A stretch of 64,000 nucleotides of DNA, taken from positions 65,631,094 through 65,695,093 of the forward strand of contig NW_022098057.1 of NCBI RefSeq assembly GCF_002288925.2, written 5' to 3'. The translations under genes were made by a program, and so were the position numbers. This DNA is from Delphinapterus leucas. Its lineage: Eukaryota > Chordata > Mammalia > Artiodactyla > Monodontidae. Each line of letters begins with the position of its first letter. The stretch's first letter is position 1. The notes beneath the pieces are model-generated. The model was not told where the DNA came from. It did not search any database and saw nothing but the letters and a program-made list of their open reading frames with translations. This document shows, piece by piece, positions 36,530 through 49,279 of the stretch.

Positions 36530-36625
36530 CTTCATTCATTCATTCAACAAACATTCTGGTTAACCTAACAGGTGCTATGTACTGTACCAAGGGCTAGATA
36601 CCTCAAGGAATAAGATAAAATTCCT
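36530..36625 (-). repeat. L2 LINE 3' end remnant, reverse orientation
   Basis: 'ttcattcattcaacaaacat', 'aggtgctatgtactgtacca' and 'attcctgcactcata' are the reversed L2 3' end in order. Confidence 0.6.
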
Positions 36626-36822
36626 GCACTCATATATATTTGTTAGTGTACTAGAGATATAGTTTCATTAGTATATCACTAAAACACAGAAAGAAGCTCT
36701 AATGAAAACATACAAACCATTTTATGTGAACCCCAAACAACTTGGAACAAAGTTTGCCTTATTCTAGGTCAGCATGGATTTCCTGAGGCAGGACATTTAA
36801 CTAGTGTCTTAAAAGAATAGTA

Positions 36823-36942
36823 AAGAATTCCCTAGTGGTCCAGTGGTTAGGACTCTGCCCTTTCACTGCAGGGGGTACGGGTTTGGTCCCTGGTAGGGGA
36901 ACTAAGATCCTGCAAGCCATGAGGCATGGCCAAAAAAAAAGA
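36823..36942 (+). mobile_element. Short tRNA-derived SINE of the CHR/Bov-tA type, with 9-bp target-site duplication
   Basis: 'ttccctagtggtccagtggt', 'taggactctgccctttcact', 'gcagggggtacgggtttggt', then 'gccatgaggcatggcc' and an A tail. agaatagta flanks it at 36814-36822 and 36943-36951. Related to the reverse copy at 57220. Confidence 0.85.
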
Positions 36943-36994
36943 AGAATAGTAGGAGTTGAGCAAGCAGACAGAGGGGATTGGCAATTACGATATT

Positions 36995-37890
36995 GTGATT
37001 TAGAATAAGAACATGTCTTTGGTCTTTTCCTGTTTCTGGCACAGAGTTCCTAAAACCCTTGGAATGCACTGAGTGATGAGGGCCATAAAGCTGTCTTTTG
37101 TATGTTAATGAGATGACTTTGGGGCCACCCCCCCACCATAGGATGGGGGCTGGTTGACAGGGCAACCAACCATGTGATTAGAACTTTTAGTTCCACCCCT
37201 TTACCTCTGGGAAGGTTAGAGGGGCTGGAGGCTGAATCAGTTGCCAACGGCCAGTGATTTAATCAATCATGCCTATGTAATGAAGCCTCCATAAAATCCC
37301 AAAAGGATGGGTTTTGGAGAGCTTCTAGGTTGGTGAGCACATGGAGATTTGGGGAGAGTGGCATGCCTGGAGAGGGTATGGGGCTCTGGGCCTTTCCCCA
37401 TACCTTACCCTCTGCGTCTCTTCCGTCTGGCTGGTCCTCAGTTACAAAAGTTAAATCTAGCAAGTAAAATGGTTCTCGGAGTTCTGTGAGCTACTCTAAG
37501 CAAAATAATCAAACCTAAAAAGGAGGTTGTGGGAACCTCTGATTTATAGCTAGTTGGTCAGAAATAATATGTAACAACCTGAAGTTGGACCAGCGTCTGA
37601 AGTCCAGAAGGGGGCAACCTTCAAATTGTAGCAGAAGCACAGGTAACGATCTAGGCTTTTGACTGGTGTCTGTAGGGGGGTGGGAAGGGATAGTCTTGTG
37701 GGACTAAACCCTTAACCTGTGGAATCTGATGCTATCTCCAGGTAGATGGTGTCAGAATTGAGTTGAATTACAGGTCACCCAGCTGGTGTACAGAGAGTTG
37801 CTTGTTGTTGTGGGGAAGCCCCCCCCCCCACACACACGTTGACATTGGGTCCAGGAACCCAAAAGAACAGTCTAGGTCAAGGTTCTAATA
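36995..37890 (+). mobile_element. Old solo LTR of an endogenous retrovirus-like element (family not assigned)
   Basis: GC-richer than its surroundings. Phrases such as 'tgaagcctccataaaatccc', 'gagcttctaggttggtgagc', 'tctcttccgtctggctggtc', 'gtcttgtgggactaaaccct' and 'aatctgatgctatctccag' follow a mammalian LTR consensus I have seen repeatedly but cannot name with certainty. No internal gag, pol or env sequence adjoins it, consistent with a solo LTR. A C run precedes CACACACA near 37820. Edges approximate. Confidence 0.6.
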
Positions 37891-39151
37891 TGCCCACAGG
37901 CACAGAGGCATGAAAAAACATGGCAGATTTGGAAAATTGTAAAATACATATAACTAAAGCATGAGGGACCTGCAGAGGAATAGTAGACATCAGGTCTAAG
38001 AAGTTCACCAACGACCATATTCTTTGATGGTCTGGATATTATGCTCTACAAAATAAGAGGAAGGTGTGACTCTGCAAGGAAATAGCTTTATGAATACCTG
38101 TCTTGTGTAGCTTACCTGCAGAAAGTCAGCAAATCCAGGCAGAGGGAGAGGGAGAGAGAGGGGGAGATGGGGAGGGGGAGGGGGAAGGAGAAGTTAACAA
38201 TATGTTCTGGAATTACTGAGGCCTTTTTGTTGTAGTTGTTTTCTCTGTGTGTTTTGAAGTAGTAGAGTCTTTAAAGATTTGGGGTGGGGATTCATTTAAT
38301 AAAAATAGAAACCATTTCTTTAGTATTCTTTTAATTTCTTAGAAATATCATTGCCCATGCTTGTTGATATTCTACATATTTACTCAGCTCCACTCATTAG
38401 TTTTATTCCGGGAGTATTAATCATTTTATAGAAAAAGTAAACATTGTTGGACTATACTAATAACTCCCAGCGGTCTTCATGCCTTAATCATGCAAAGAAG
38501 GAAGGAGAGAAAGAGGTCTGGAGATACTCTTCAGAGTGAGCAAATTTCTCTGGGATTCATTTACTTCAAATCAATCGATCCTTTTAAAGCCCTTTTTATA
38601 TATGTCTTTTCACAGATGTAGTGAGGTTATTGCTTTACAGTATAAAATTATATATTTCACCTTTTTCATCATTTGCTAATTTATAATATTTCTGTAATTG
38701 TGTTAAATATCGTATATCAGTGAACATTAGTTGAATGGAACACCATAGTTATTTTTCTATATACTTAGGGCGGGTGATTTTTTTAAGAGTTTCATAATCT
38801 GCATAGTATTGTACTTAATCAGGATTAAGTATTCCATCATTATACATTTTATTTTTGTTTCAATCTAGAATCTTTCCTTAATTTCCATCTGTAAGTCACT
38901 CAAATCTAAAATCTAATCTACTGGGAGTAGAATCTAAAATAAGATGCAATCTGTAAAATTTGCCGATAAAAATGCAAAATTTTTGTTTTACAAGATGAGC
39001 TATTGAAAAAGGTATAAGCAAAGTCACATCTGTATTTTTTCTTCTTAGTTGTCAATGTCTTTTATTCCCAATGTGCACATTATCCGCAACCAGAAATTAA
39101 CGTGAATTATAGTATGCTAGATTTGTGTGATTAAAAAAAAAAAACGCGAAA
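37891..39151. other. Intron just upstream of the catenin exon
   Basis: Contains a purine-rich GGGAGA-type low-complexity tract at about 38138-38190 and an A run at 39133-39144. No repeat element or second exon recognised. Confidence 0.45.
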
Positions 39152-39175
39152 CTAATTTGACCTGTTTACTTACAG
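39152..39175 (+). promoter_or_regulatory. Branch-point candidate and 3' splice acceptor of the catenin exon
   Basis: The intron ends 'gtttacttacag' directly before the exon. A ctaat match to the yUnAy branch-point consensus puts the branch adenosine at about 39155, 20 nt before the exon. The pyrimidine tract is short and broken by purines, so this is a moderate acceptor. Another AG lies two bases downstream, but the family's codon phase fits the cut after 39175. Confidence 0.8.
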
Positions 39176-39376
39176 AGAGCCATATCCTAGAAGATGTCAA
39201 CAAATGTATCATAGCCTTGAGAGACCAGGATGCTGATAATTTAGATCGAGCTGCAGGTGCTATCAGAGGACGGGCCGCAAGAGTTGCTCACATTGTCACA
39301 GGTGAAATGGACAGTTACGAGCCGGGAGCTTACACAGAAGGTGTGATGAGAAATGTTAACTTCCTGACAAGTACTG
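39176..39376 (+). CDS. CTNNA3: Internal coding exon of alpha-T-catenin
   Basis: Alpha-catenins link the cadherin-beta-catenin complex to actin at cell-cell junctions; alpha-T-catenin is prominent in heart and testis. The exon is open throughout and reads from SHILEDVNKCIIALRDQ through GAIRGRAARVAHIVTGEMDS to NVNFLTST. The GAIRGRAARV stretch is common to the family. ALRDQDADNLDRAA, VAHIVTGEMD and EGVMRNVNFLTST match my recollection of CTNNA3 and differ from CTNNA1/2. By comparison with the family it falls at roughly residues 545-612 of about 895, in the last part of the helical M domain before the actin-binding domain. The first two bases complete a split codon (?AG, Glu in relatives) and the last base starts another (G.., Val in relatives). 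The length, 201 nt, is divisible by three, so skipping would keep frame. An in-frame GTG in the upstream intron is not a start. No other exon lies in the window, so I do not number it. Confidence 0.95.
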
Positions 39377-39382
39377 GTAAGT
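39377..39382 (+). promoter_or_regulatory. 5' splice donor of the catenin exon
   Basis: The sequence gtaagt follows the final exon base G, giving a full match to the G|GTAAGT donor consensus for U1 pairing. It leaves one coding base, so the next exon must supply two; this fits the conserved valine after LTST. Confidence 0.92.
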
Positions 39383-42300
39383 CTCTGTCCCCAATAACAG
39401 CTGCTCTCTTCCTGACATTTGCATCTACATAGCTACCAAATATTCATACATATGGGAAGGAGATCTCAGTCTGTGTGGCTTGTTTTGAAATAGATTGCTC
39501 TACTATCTGATAGGGGCTTGCATCCTGTGGTTGTGTGATTTGAAATTTATCTCTGGGAAGTAAATATATTCACTGGAGAAAAAAGGCTTTTATACATATA
39601 TGCATTATATAAATTACCCACAGGCCTTTAGCCACTTATGAATGTTTAGTAATGCTAGAGTTGGTAAGAGATATAATTAGGCCAGATGCGATAAGTATGT
39701 AATAGTTTCCAAGCTCTCTTTTAGCTGTCTGATTGGTACCCCCCAGGTTTTTGTTTACATTGCTTAAACAGAGCAAACTTGTCCTATGTTTCCAGAGAAA
39801 TGCTTTCTACCTTCTTTTGCAATCTGTTTGCAAAACACTATTTTGTTCTTTCACATAATCTTTGATTACTTAAGAAATACCAGACCAGGATTTTGTTTTG
39901 GTTGCAGCCCCGAAGTTAATATTTTCTGAAATCAGCTAATAAATGCTTAGTTTTTGAATCACACATTAAAATAGTATTCTTATTTTAGCACTGTTATTAA
40001 CATTTCCCCAAGACACTTATGGAACATTCAAAGAAGCATTTAAATTCATATGAATTCAAAAACAGTGGATACAATTTGAATGAGGGCAGCCAACCATCTT
40101 TAGAAGTCATCATGGCAGTAGTTTTTCTTGTGAAAAGCCCTTGTAATCTGTGAAAACCTCAGGCTGAATTTTTCTTATTAATTACTTCATAAGAGGAGAG
40201 TGACAGTGGACCCATGATTCCTAAAATATTTGAAATTCCATACTTAAGTCATTGATCCTACCTAGAGAATTGTTCATATTATGCATGGGGCATATTACGT
40301 TTGGATGTACATACTTGTTTTGTGAAAGGGGTAGAAGGGATGGAGATGGGTGATTTGGGGGGAGAGGAAGCTGCTCCTTGAAATTAACAAAGATAAGCTT
40401 ATCAGCAGTTGAATAGCCTTCGTTAGGGAATAGTTCTGAAGAGCTGTACCACAAGGTAGACTTGGCAAGTTTTGTAGAGACCTGATGACTAGTGTTGCTC
40501 TTTTCCTAGCATGTTGATACAGAACTCATTAATGAATCTTGGCGCATAGTTTTCTCAGTATCTTTAAAAATATTTCTAAAACAATGAAATGCTTAAGATA
40601 TACTAAGGAAAGATGAAGGAGGTGTATTTGCAACTCTTGATATGATATTTCTATACTACTCAAAAGTCACTGGTGTCACGAATAGGGTACAGGGTAGTTG
40701 CTTTATCAGTGAGGTGTGGCGATACATTTACTTGCTTAAGGAGGTAATTGTGTTAGAGTAGTTCAGCATCTCTTCCCTAAACTAAATTTAGCTGGTCCTT
40801 TCCTGTTGGTCAAAATCAAGTACAGAGTTCTCTGATTTTTTTCTACCTTCTGTGGATAGAATTGTAAGTAAAAAGAAGAAGGCATCAGTGGTTCTCCTTT
40901 TAGCCAGTGAAAAATGTCCTATAGGGAACTGACTAAAGTCTACCAAAATTGTACCTACATCTTGTTTCTGTCTCAGTTTTGTAATCGTATTGGTAATGTC
41001 TTGTGAACACACTCTTATAGTCATCATGTCTGTATGAGGTACTAAGTTTATAGTTTTATTCTCTATAGTATAGCACCCATATCTGGACTTCATACGCAAA
41101 GAAGTGGAAGTGAAATTTTGAAGTATCCAGAATGTGAAATGTGTTGTGGGAACACTCCATTCACAATCAATTCTTATAATCTGAAATCAGAAAACAAAAA
41201 TGAAACAAAGTTATTTACACATTTAATTACAATTTTGTTAATACCTGTATGATTTATGATGACCTTACAAAATAACTAACCAATATGGCTACATTATCAT
41301 TCAATCAGAAGAGAGAGAAATCCTTTTTCCTCTAATTACGTGTATGTAACTTTAATTGAAATTCTCCAGGTAAATTATGTCCTGTACCCCAAATACAAAT
41401 ACAATAAATATGGAATAATGCTGGGTTATTCTGTATAAGTCACATCTTATTAGTAATATAACAGTATAGTTTATGATTTTCCAATTTTGTCGTTTTAGTT
41501 TTTTAGATACTTTTTGGCTTATCTTAAAATCTTCTCATTTTGGGTTTTTTATGTCTAATTTCAAACTTTTCTGCAAACACAGCTTTCCTTGAAATTTATC
41601 AAAAGCATTCCTCACTAAAGGGAATTCTGAGCAATAAATTAGATGAAAATGCTAATTTGATCAGTTTGATCTTAACCAAAGCTAAAATATGTGAGCATTT
41701 TCTCTCCCATAGAGATATTGTCTATGAAAAATACTTCCAACTATTCTATCCTCCACAATTAAGTAACAGAAGATGTTCATCTTTGTTCACATCTGCCCAT
41801 AACTTGGACTTACTATTTATAAATAATCATCAAATTAAATAATTCAAAATGTCATGTTTTATGTTATGAAGCCTTAATAGTTCATATTTTAGCAAGTGAA
41901 TGGTCTGTATATGTGGCCTGTTTTTCTTTCTTTCTTTTCCTTTTATGCAGTTCTCAGGTCTTAACCCTTTTTCCGAAAATAACTCAATAAGGAGCTATTG
42001 TGAATTGTTCTTATTAATGAGATGTTTTTATCTTTGCACAATTTGCCTTTAAAGTACTGTCATCAATGATGAAACCTAAGCCATACTTCTCTAAATCACA
42101 AAGAATGTTTTTGGAACATTGCACCTTTGCTTTTAATCAGACTTCGTGGCTCATTAGCACATTTTCAAGATTTGTTGATCTTCTAAGTGTTTTATCAGCA
42201 CTTAGAGAAGCCCTGTTACATTGCAGGATTTGCATTGTTCATAAAATCAACCAGCTGGTTTTCAGTGAAATGTAGGCAACATCTGGAATGCTGCATTTCA

Positions 42301-43469
42301 TTCAGACTGTGGCGGAGTATTGTAATCTCCATGAGAAATTTTTATTCCGCCCAATTCTTCCCTGTTACTAAGCTCCTCTACCTGTCAGGAATTCCCAGTA
42401 GGGGAGAGAAAATATTAGCTTTTTTGTTAAATAACAAGCCTTCTGGATTGCAATGTGAAGGCTTAGAAGTTGTATACCTAACATCAATTTCAGTTTTTTC
42501 ACACTCGGCTGGGAGAAAACCTAAACAAAGAGTGGACACACATAATATTTTTTGTAAGTGATTTATGAATTCTATCAATTCAGAAATCAGCAGGACCCAA
42601 AGCATCTTTTGCAAACACTCAAACTCCACCTGATTTCAAAGTCAGCTAGGCTCATGGACCAAAACATAACAAACACACAGATGAACCTGACCAAGACATC
42701 CTGGTGGCCTCCAACATTGGCAACTGGTAGTGATGGCAAATAAAGTGTCATTCATCAAGTACTCTTTCAGGCCCAAACTTGAACCCTTTCCCCTGTTAGA
42801 GTGGAGAAGAGTCGTATAGCTGCAATTTTTCTTCTTAAAGGCAAATGAGACAGTTGAGAACAATTTAGAGCCAATAAATATTTCCAAATTTTTGTTGTAA
42901 ATTTTTCTTGTGACCGGTTGAAACAATGGATAGACTTTTAAGATGAATTTCTCTAAAAAACATTTTAAAAACTTTAATAGCAGTTAGTAATTCCGATCAA
43001 TTTCCTTTATTTAATAGTTTTCATATACAAATAGCCTGCATTCTTGTAGCCTAATTAAAACATTTTTTAGCTACTGTCCTTATGTTGCATCTCTGTTTAT
43101 AATCTTAAATGGCTATAGGATATAAAACAGAAGCTTTAGTTCCAGCAGTCTTTGCCCACTACCGTCCAGCAGAGGTTGCAACTCAGTGGTCCACATACTG
43201 GATGTGATTCAGTGTGACTCAGAGAATTCTTATGTGTCCAGTAGAGTTTTGACCAACAAAGTTTTATGTTTTATTATAAGAATTACTTTCTAATTATATA
43301 TATGAATATATATACATATACACATATACATACATATATATATATATCCAGATTAATGGCCTATCGTAACAAATTGGAGGTTCTGGCAACACTACAGCAG
43401 AGTTTACCATGGAAACGAAAATGGATGGAGATTAGTAGTGTCTTTCTTTTGGTTGAGACTGGGCCATAG
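39383..43469. other. Intron downstream of the catenin exon, no supported gene
   Basis: Remarkably poor in recognisable mobile elements for 4 kb. Frames of 94-124 codons (40788-41099, 41540-41842, 42187-42561, 42642-42926) have no domain I know. A TA-rich tract lies at about 43297-43347. Confidence 0.5.
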
Positions 43470-44405
43470 TCTCCTTTATTACCTCTCATTATATGCCCAG
43501 TCTGCTTTGCTCACTTAATATACCTACCTGAACTTTGTAGGCATTTGAATTCACCTAAACGTGAATTTCTGTTTTTTTCTTCCTAGCATGGGCCGAAAGG
43601 CACCTTCTACTCCATCTAAGTTGTTGCTTTCACAATCACATGGGCATACCAGGATCATTTCTGCCTTTAGGTCTTGTCCATGCTGTACCTGTCATTTTGA
43701 ATACCCTTGCGCCTTATTTATCACATCAAATTTTATCCACCTTTCAAGAAACAGCTCATACCCCCGTGTACTCTAGAAACCTTTTTTTTACTCTCTCTGG
43801 AAATAGTGAGCTCTTCTTGGTCTCCTGTGCTGTAGATTTTAAAGGACTTGCCACTCAGGTACATTGTTACAGGCAACTATATGTTACTGATGAACTCTTC
43901 AGGTATATTTATATAGAAATGACTTTTCTTTCAAAACAGAAGTTAAGTTATAGGAGAAAAGAAAACTTGTATTGTTTCTCTTTGCATCTCTTCCAAAGCC
44001 TACCATAATGTCTCGCATGTGCTAGATTAAAATGAAACAGAACAAAACAACTCTTGAATTGAACCTATATGCTTATGCTAATTTTATTCCAGCAGTGAAA
44101 CACCTTTTCTTCTCTACTGGCCCTCTACAGTTATAATTATTCTTTATAACTTTCTCAAATGCCACCACCTTTACAAAGGAGCTTCTGATTCCCTTTCAGT
44201 TAGAATTAATTGCTCCATTACCTGTGTTACCATGGATGAGCTTATCCTCTAGTTAATGCTTATATCACTTTGCCTTGTATCATAATCAGCCATTTACATA
44301 CGAGTTTCTCCCACTAGATTGTAACGTACTTAAAGGTAGATACCACACTTTATTTATTTTCGTATTTCCCAATAGCATTTTATACATTGTAGGAGTACTC
44401 AAGTC
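43470..44405 (+). repeat. L2 LINE remnant, sense orientation, discontinuous
   Basis: 'ttcaagaaacagctcatacc', 'tatcactttgccttgtatca', 'gattgtaacgtacttaaagg' and 'tagataccacactttattta' follow the L2 3' region over about 900 bp with gaps. The 122-codon frame at 43640-44008 lies within it and is by chance. Confidence 0.5.
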
Positions 44406-46480
44406 CTTCTCCCAGTTTTAAATTTAAAATTCATTGTAACATTATACTGTGACACATTGTACTACAGTTAAGCAAGAGGACAAGTTATCATCTCAGTTTG
44501 TGGGGAAAGAAAACAAAAACAAAGAAACAAAACCCAAGAGCAGTGGCCTATGTCAAAGGCTGGGGCAGAGAAAAGATCAGGGAGATGATTCATTACTGTC
44601 CAGAGTCAGATATTAGCCATTTTCAGAGAACTTCGGATCAGATTCTTAAAAGGTTCTTTAGCAAGCTTTTGAACAAGAGATCATGACTTTTGTATAAACA
44701 ATTACTTCCAGGAACCATCCTTGAACTGCATCTGTTGAAAGATCCCACTAAACCTATTTTCACTAATGGTTCCAGCAAATCCCTCTAAAGGGTAGCAGCC
44801 GTGCCTTCAAATTCAGAAGCATATGCTGGCAAACTTCCTCCCCCTGGTAGCAGTCTGAGACAGGCCTCTGGGATTATGCACTTTCTTCCTTTTGGCTTCA
44901 GCCCTAATCTGACACCCTTTAACACAGTTAGTCAGAGAGCATTAATAAACCACTTCTATCTGCATATCACTTGGCCAGCCTGCATAACCAGTGTCTTCTT
45001 GTTGGTGATGCCAAAATCAAAAGTTAAATGACAATTTAGCCTCTTTAAAGAAGAGTAAGATCCCCTGGCCTTAGAAGTACTGCTGCTGCTGCAGAAGTTT
45101 GGCACTTTGAACTAACATTGTGAATTGAAGAAAGAAGCTTCTAGAGCTTCTGAGTGGAAAACCTGGTTTTTTGTCCAAAGAGACCTGGATTTGAATAGGA
45201 CCCAGATCTAGTGAGCGGGCTGAGGGTACTTACTTATCTTGACGTTTTAAGTTATTGGAAATATAAACTTGTCAGATAAAAAGTGCCATCAAAACTGAAA
45301 TCCCCTACGTGTACTGGGTAATGCAAAGGCTTTTTTTGACATTTTTGATATAGTTAGATCCTAAGAAAGGTAGGTACGTGGAATAATCTAAAAAGCCACT
45401 GTTAGTACTGTCCTTATTAATAAAAAGAATGCGTTCTGACACACTAGTAGACACTTTATTGTCAAGGAAGGAAATGGTATAGTGGGGCTTAAGGGTGGAT
45501 TTCAGACAATCATAAAGAGGGGCTGATACATTCCCAAATCTGGAAAATATGAAATATGGAACTGTGAAGCTGATGCTAAATGAAGGATAGATTAAAAATA
45601 GATGAGCTGAAATGGCATGGGTTAAAAGGAAGGGATCATTGGGAAAGTAAGTGGAGAATTAGAACATGCTGTGTGGATAATTCGCCATGCAGAGATATTG
45701 TAGAGCTCTTGTGTCTTCTTTAACCCTAGAACTCCTATTACCAGCCTCAGATGCATGTTCTATAGCCAAAGAAGACATGATCTGGTAAGAGAAATAGGCC
45801 ACACCTTTCTTTCTAATCTTATTTTTACATACTGTCTGTAAAAAACGAAATCAGATTTATTTTATGGGCCTTTATATGGTAGGAATAGGTAGGAAGTAAA
45901 ATAACCTAACGAAAGTGCTTTAGGCATGAAGTCCCAGTTTCAGCTCTAGATGGCAAACAACAGAATCTGACTATAAACCAACACATATGCACAGGAAGGC
46001 TAGAGAACAAGAGAAAACAGACTGCAAGGGATGCTGAATATAAGAACCGGTTGGTCATTCCCAGGGAGCATTTGTTTGAGCTGCCATTCCAGACCTCAGT
46101 GAACATCTAATGCCATTATTGGCATCATAACATGATGACACTGGACCCTACAGATGCTACTTTCATTTGCCACCAGATTCCAGATACTTCCACCACAGAA
46201 ATAAATTCCAAGCCAATCCCTGCTTTTGCCTCGCTCTCCCTGAATTCAGCTTCCTGAGCAGATGCATCATGTTAGCAGAATTTAAATCATATGCCCACAC
46301 CTTGATGATCAGCATGGAGGGGAGCCACAAGTACTGGCTTTTGAGCTTCTATGGAGACAACATTTTCTGCCTCAGTTAGATTCTCATACTGGCAGATTTC
46401 TTGGCACAGAAAGGGCTTTGGAGTCTGTGAGCAAAGGGAGATGGGAGTGGCAAGGAGCACAAGAGGAGTAGCATCAAAAA
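44406..46480. other. Intronic sequence with no supported gene
   Basis: No repeat or exon recognised beyond a faint MIR-like patch near 45180 ('gacctggatttgaatagga'). Confidence 0.4.
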
Positions 46481-46492
46481 GGGAGTGAAAGG

Positions 46493-46703
46493 GGGGCTTC
46501 CCTGGTGGCGCAGTGGTTGAGAGTCCGCCTGCCAATGCAGGGGACACGGGTTCGCGCCCCGGTCTGGGAAGATCCCACATGCCGCAGAGCGGCTGTGCTG
46601 GTGAGCCATGGCCGCTGAGCCTGCGCGTCAGGAGCCTGTGCTCCACAACGGGAGAGGCCACGACAGTGAGAGGCCCACGTACCGCCAAAAAAAAAAAAAA
46701 AGA
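46493..46703 (+). mobile_element. CHR-type SINE with 12-bp target-site duplication
   Basis: Head 'ggggcttccctggtggcgca', full body and an A15-type tail. gggagtgaaagg flanks it at 46481-46492 and 46704-46715. Frames of 77-172 codons on both strands here are SINE translations joined to chance intron sequence. Confidence 0.95.
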
Positions 46704-46715
46704 GGGAGTGAAAGG

Positions 46716-49032
46716 ACCCCGAGAAGGGAAATTGAGTACTGATTTTCCAACTTGGTTGGTCATCATCTGTATTGGAACAATGGAAATGCTTCCATCCGTT
46801 ATCACCCAAACAGGAGCATGGCCTTTCAGCAGCTTGTTTCCAAACCCACTTCTTTAAGATGGTTTATGAAATTTTAAAAATAAGCATAAAACCATGCTTT
46901 ATGCCTGGTGGTTTTATTAAATGAGGTATTATGACACCACTTTAAATCTAAGTGTTTCAGGGATGATGTGCCTTAGAATATACGATGTGAATGTGATTCT
47001 ATTACCAAGATAGTGGCAAGATAAACATACAGGTATCTATGAAGTTTTGTGAAAAGTAGAAAAATGGATCATTCAGGGGTTTCTTCTTTTTTTCTTTCTT
47101 TAACGACAATAATGACAAAAAATTAATAGGCCTGTAATCCTATTATTGTTCAAATACAGTAATACTGTACCAAACTATATCATTTTATTTTAAACCTAAA
47201 GGGATGGGGACTTTGGCTTCATTCATTTTAAGATTTACTAAGTACTAGACATTCTTTGTAAGAGAGGAGACTAGTGCCTTCTAAAATCATAATGTTTGCA
47301 CAGCCACTGGGAAAAGAGAAGTGGCTATTCAAGGCCAGAGGGGATCAGAGGCTCTGGGGTCGTAAACAGTCTTAGGCCTTTCCCAGCCCTTCTGAGGGCT
47401 ATGGGCATCAATATCTCAACACCCCAGTAACCCTCTAAAACACACCCTTCCTAACAGTTGTTAGGAAGCTCTGGAATAGCCTTTTATCACCTGGGTAATC
47501 CAACAATTGTCTCTTTATAATAGAATTACTGTAAAATGTTTTATAAACTGCAACATAGTTTATGTTTTTAAAAGGGAGCTAATATCTGGTAGGAATCTCC
47601 TTCCTTGTACTCCGTCTTGAAAGTCCGATTTATGAAACTAATGAAATAACTCCAGTCATTACAAGTATCTGTTTCATGTATTAATAGTCCTCAGTTGTAA
47701 AGACAGGTTAATTTTACTTTTTTAGAGATCATTATATGTGGCCTGGAAAGTCTGGTTATACAGTTACTGATGTGAGCTGGTACAACTTTTACATACTCAT
47801 CTGAAAAACTGTATTTGAGGTTCAAGGTCACTGAGCCTAGAAAATAAACTGATGTGGGGCATCTCTCAGATTTTCTTTCTTCTGGCTTTGGGGAGAGCAT
47901 AAACCATGTGAAGTTGAATGTATGAAACAGACTGCATTTCCTTTGGTGTTAAGTAATTGGTGTAGATAGCAGAGCTTAACTGGCAATAGTTTTAGCCGTC
48001 TCATTCCCAGCCTCTCCTTCCCACCTGTCCTTCATGTCCATTTTTCTGGGATTCCTCAAATGTAGTGCTGCTCGGATGAGGGTGGTCACAATAGCCATGA
48101 TGATATTGCCAAGTTTCCAAGACAAGAGTAAGTGTAGTAAGTGAAGAATTAAGCATTTCTAAGGTGAACAGTAGGTATCTACTGCCAAAAGAAGGCAATG
48201 TTGCATTTACACTATCAGAAGGCCAATACTTTCAAATGACAGTGTTATCTATAAGCTTTATGAATAGATGTGAATATTTTCACATAAAGTCCATATGTAA
48301 GTCGTTTATTATGATTGGGTGAGTTAAAGATTATTTCACCTTTTGGTGAAAACTGTAAACTTGGGGAATACTATAAACTTAGTGGATATCTCAAGATCTT
48401 CAGTGAAGGAAGAAAGGATTGTTAGACTGAAGAAGGGAAGTATATTTTAAATGATAGCCACAGTTGGGATAACAATGCTGGGAGTAGAACAAGTGGAATA
48501 AAAGAGTCACTGGAAACATTGATCAGGTGTCCTGTTCACCCAGCTCAGTAAGGATGTAGCTCAAGAAAAGCCAAAGGGATTTTAGGCATATGGAAATTCT
48601 TTCCCACCATGTGCCCATGCTGATTTCTGCTGACAAGTATTTTCATTTCACATATTTGAATTCTCTAGCTCATGGTAATTTACAACTTCCTCTTTTGTCA
48701 ATTACAAAAGAAAGCATTACTGCTTAACAATCCCACACAGCAGGCTAAGGACTTAGGAATGGTTCTTCTCCTGAAATGTATTAGTAACCCAGCAGTATCT
48801 TAGAAAGTATAATATATTCTGGTGATCATCCACCATTTAATTTTACTGTCTGCCAAAGTCTGTAGCAGTTAAAGTTAAGTGAATAATTTATATTATAAAA
48901 TTTCTCTGCTGATATGGGGATTCTCATTTATTATAAACACTGCTGCCAGTATTTCTTTAAGATTCTAGATATTTTAAAGTTGATTTTGAATGTAGGTTAC
49001 AGTGATTTAACAAAGGTTAAAGGCACATTCCT
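46716..49032. other. Intronic sequence with no supported gene
   Basis: No recognised repeat. Frames at 47691-47900, 48001-48198 and 48914-49111 have no motif. Confidence 0.45.
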
Positions 49033-49279
49033 TTACTACTTTTTTTTGCTGGTAAAGCTTAGTTTCTTATTTTTAATTTTAATTTTTTTTTATACAGCAG
49101 GTTCTTATTAGTTATCTATTTTATACATATTAATGTATATATGTCAATCCCAATCTCCCAATTCATCCCACCACCACCACCACCCATCCCCCACTTTCCC
49201 CCCTTGGTGTCCATACATTTGTTCTATACATCTGTGTCTCTATTTCTGCCTTGCAAACTTGTTCATCTGTACCATTTTT

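Noticed and set aside
39127..39432. A complete 101-codon gene starting at GTG
   Set aside because: The first part is intron, with the branch point and acceptor at 39152-39175, and the last part runs past a perfect donor at 39377. Only 39176-39376 is coding.
46287..46805. Minus-strand frame of 172 codons
   Set aside because: Its core is the CHR SINE; the same peptide pattern recurs at each CHR copy (22013, 24290, 28803), so it is repeat-derived.
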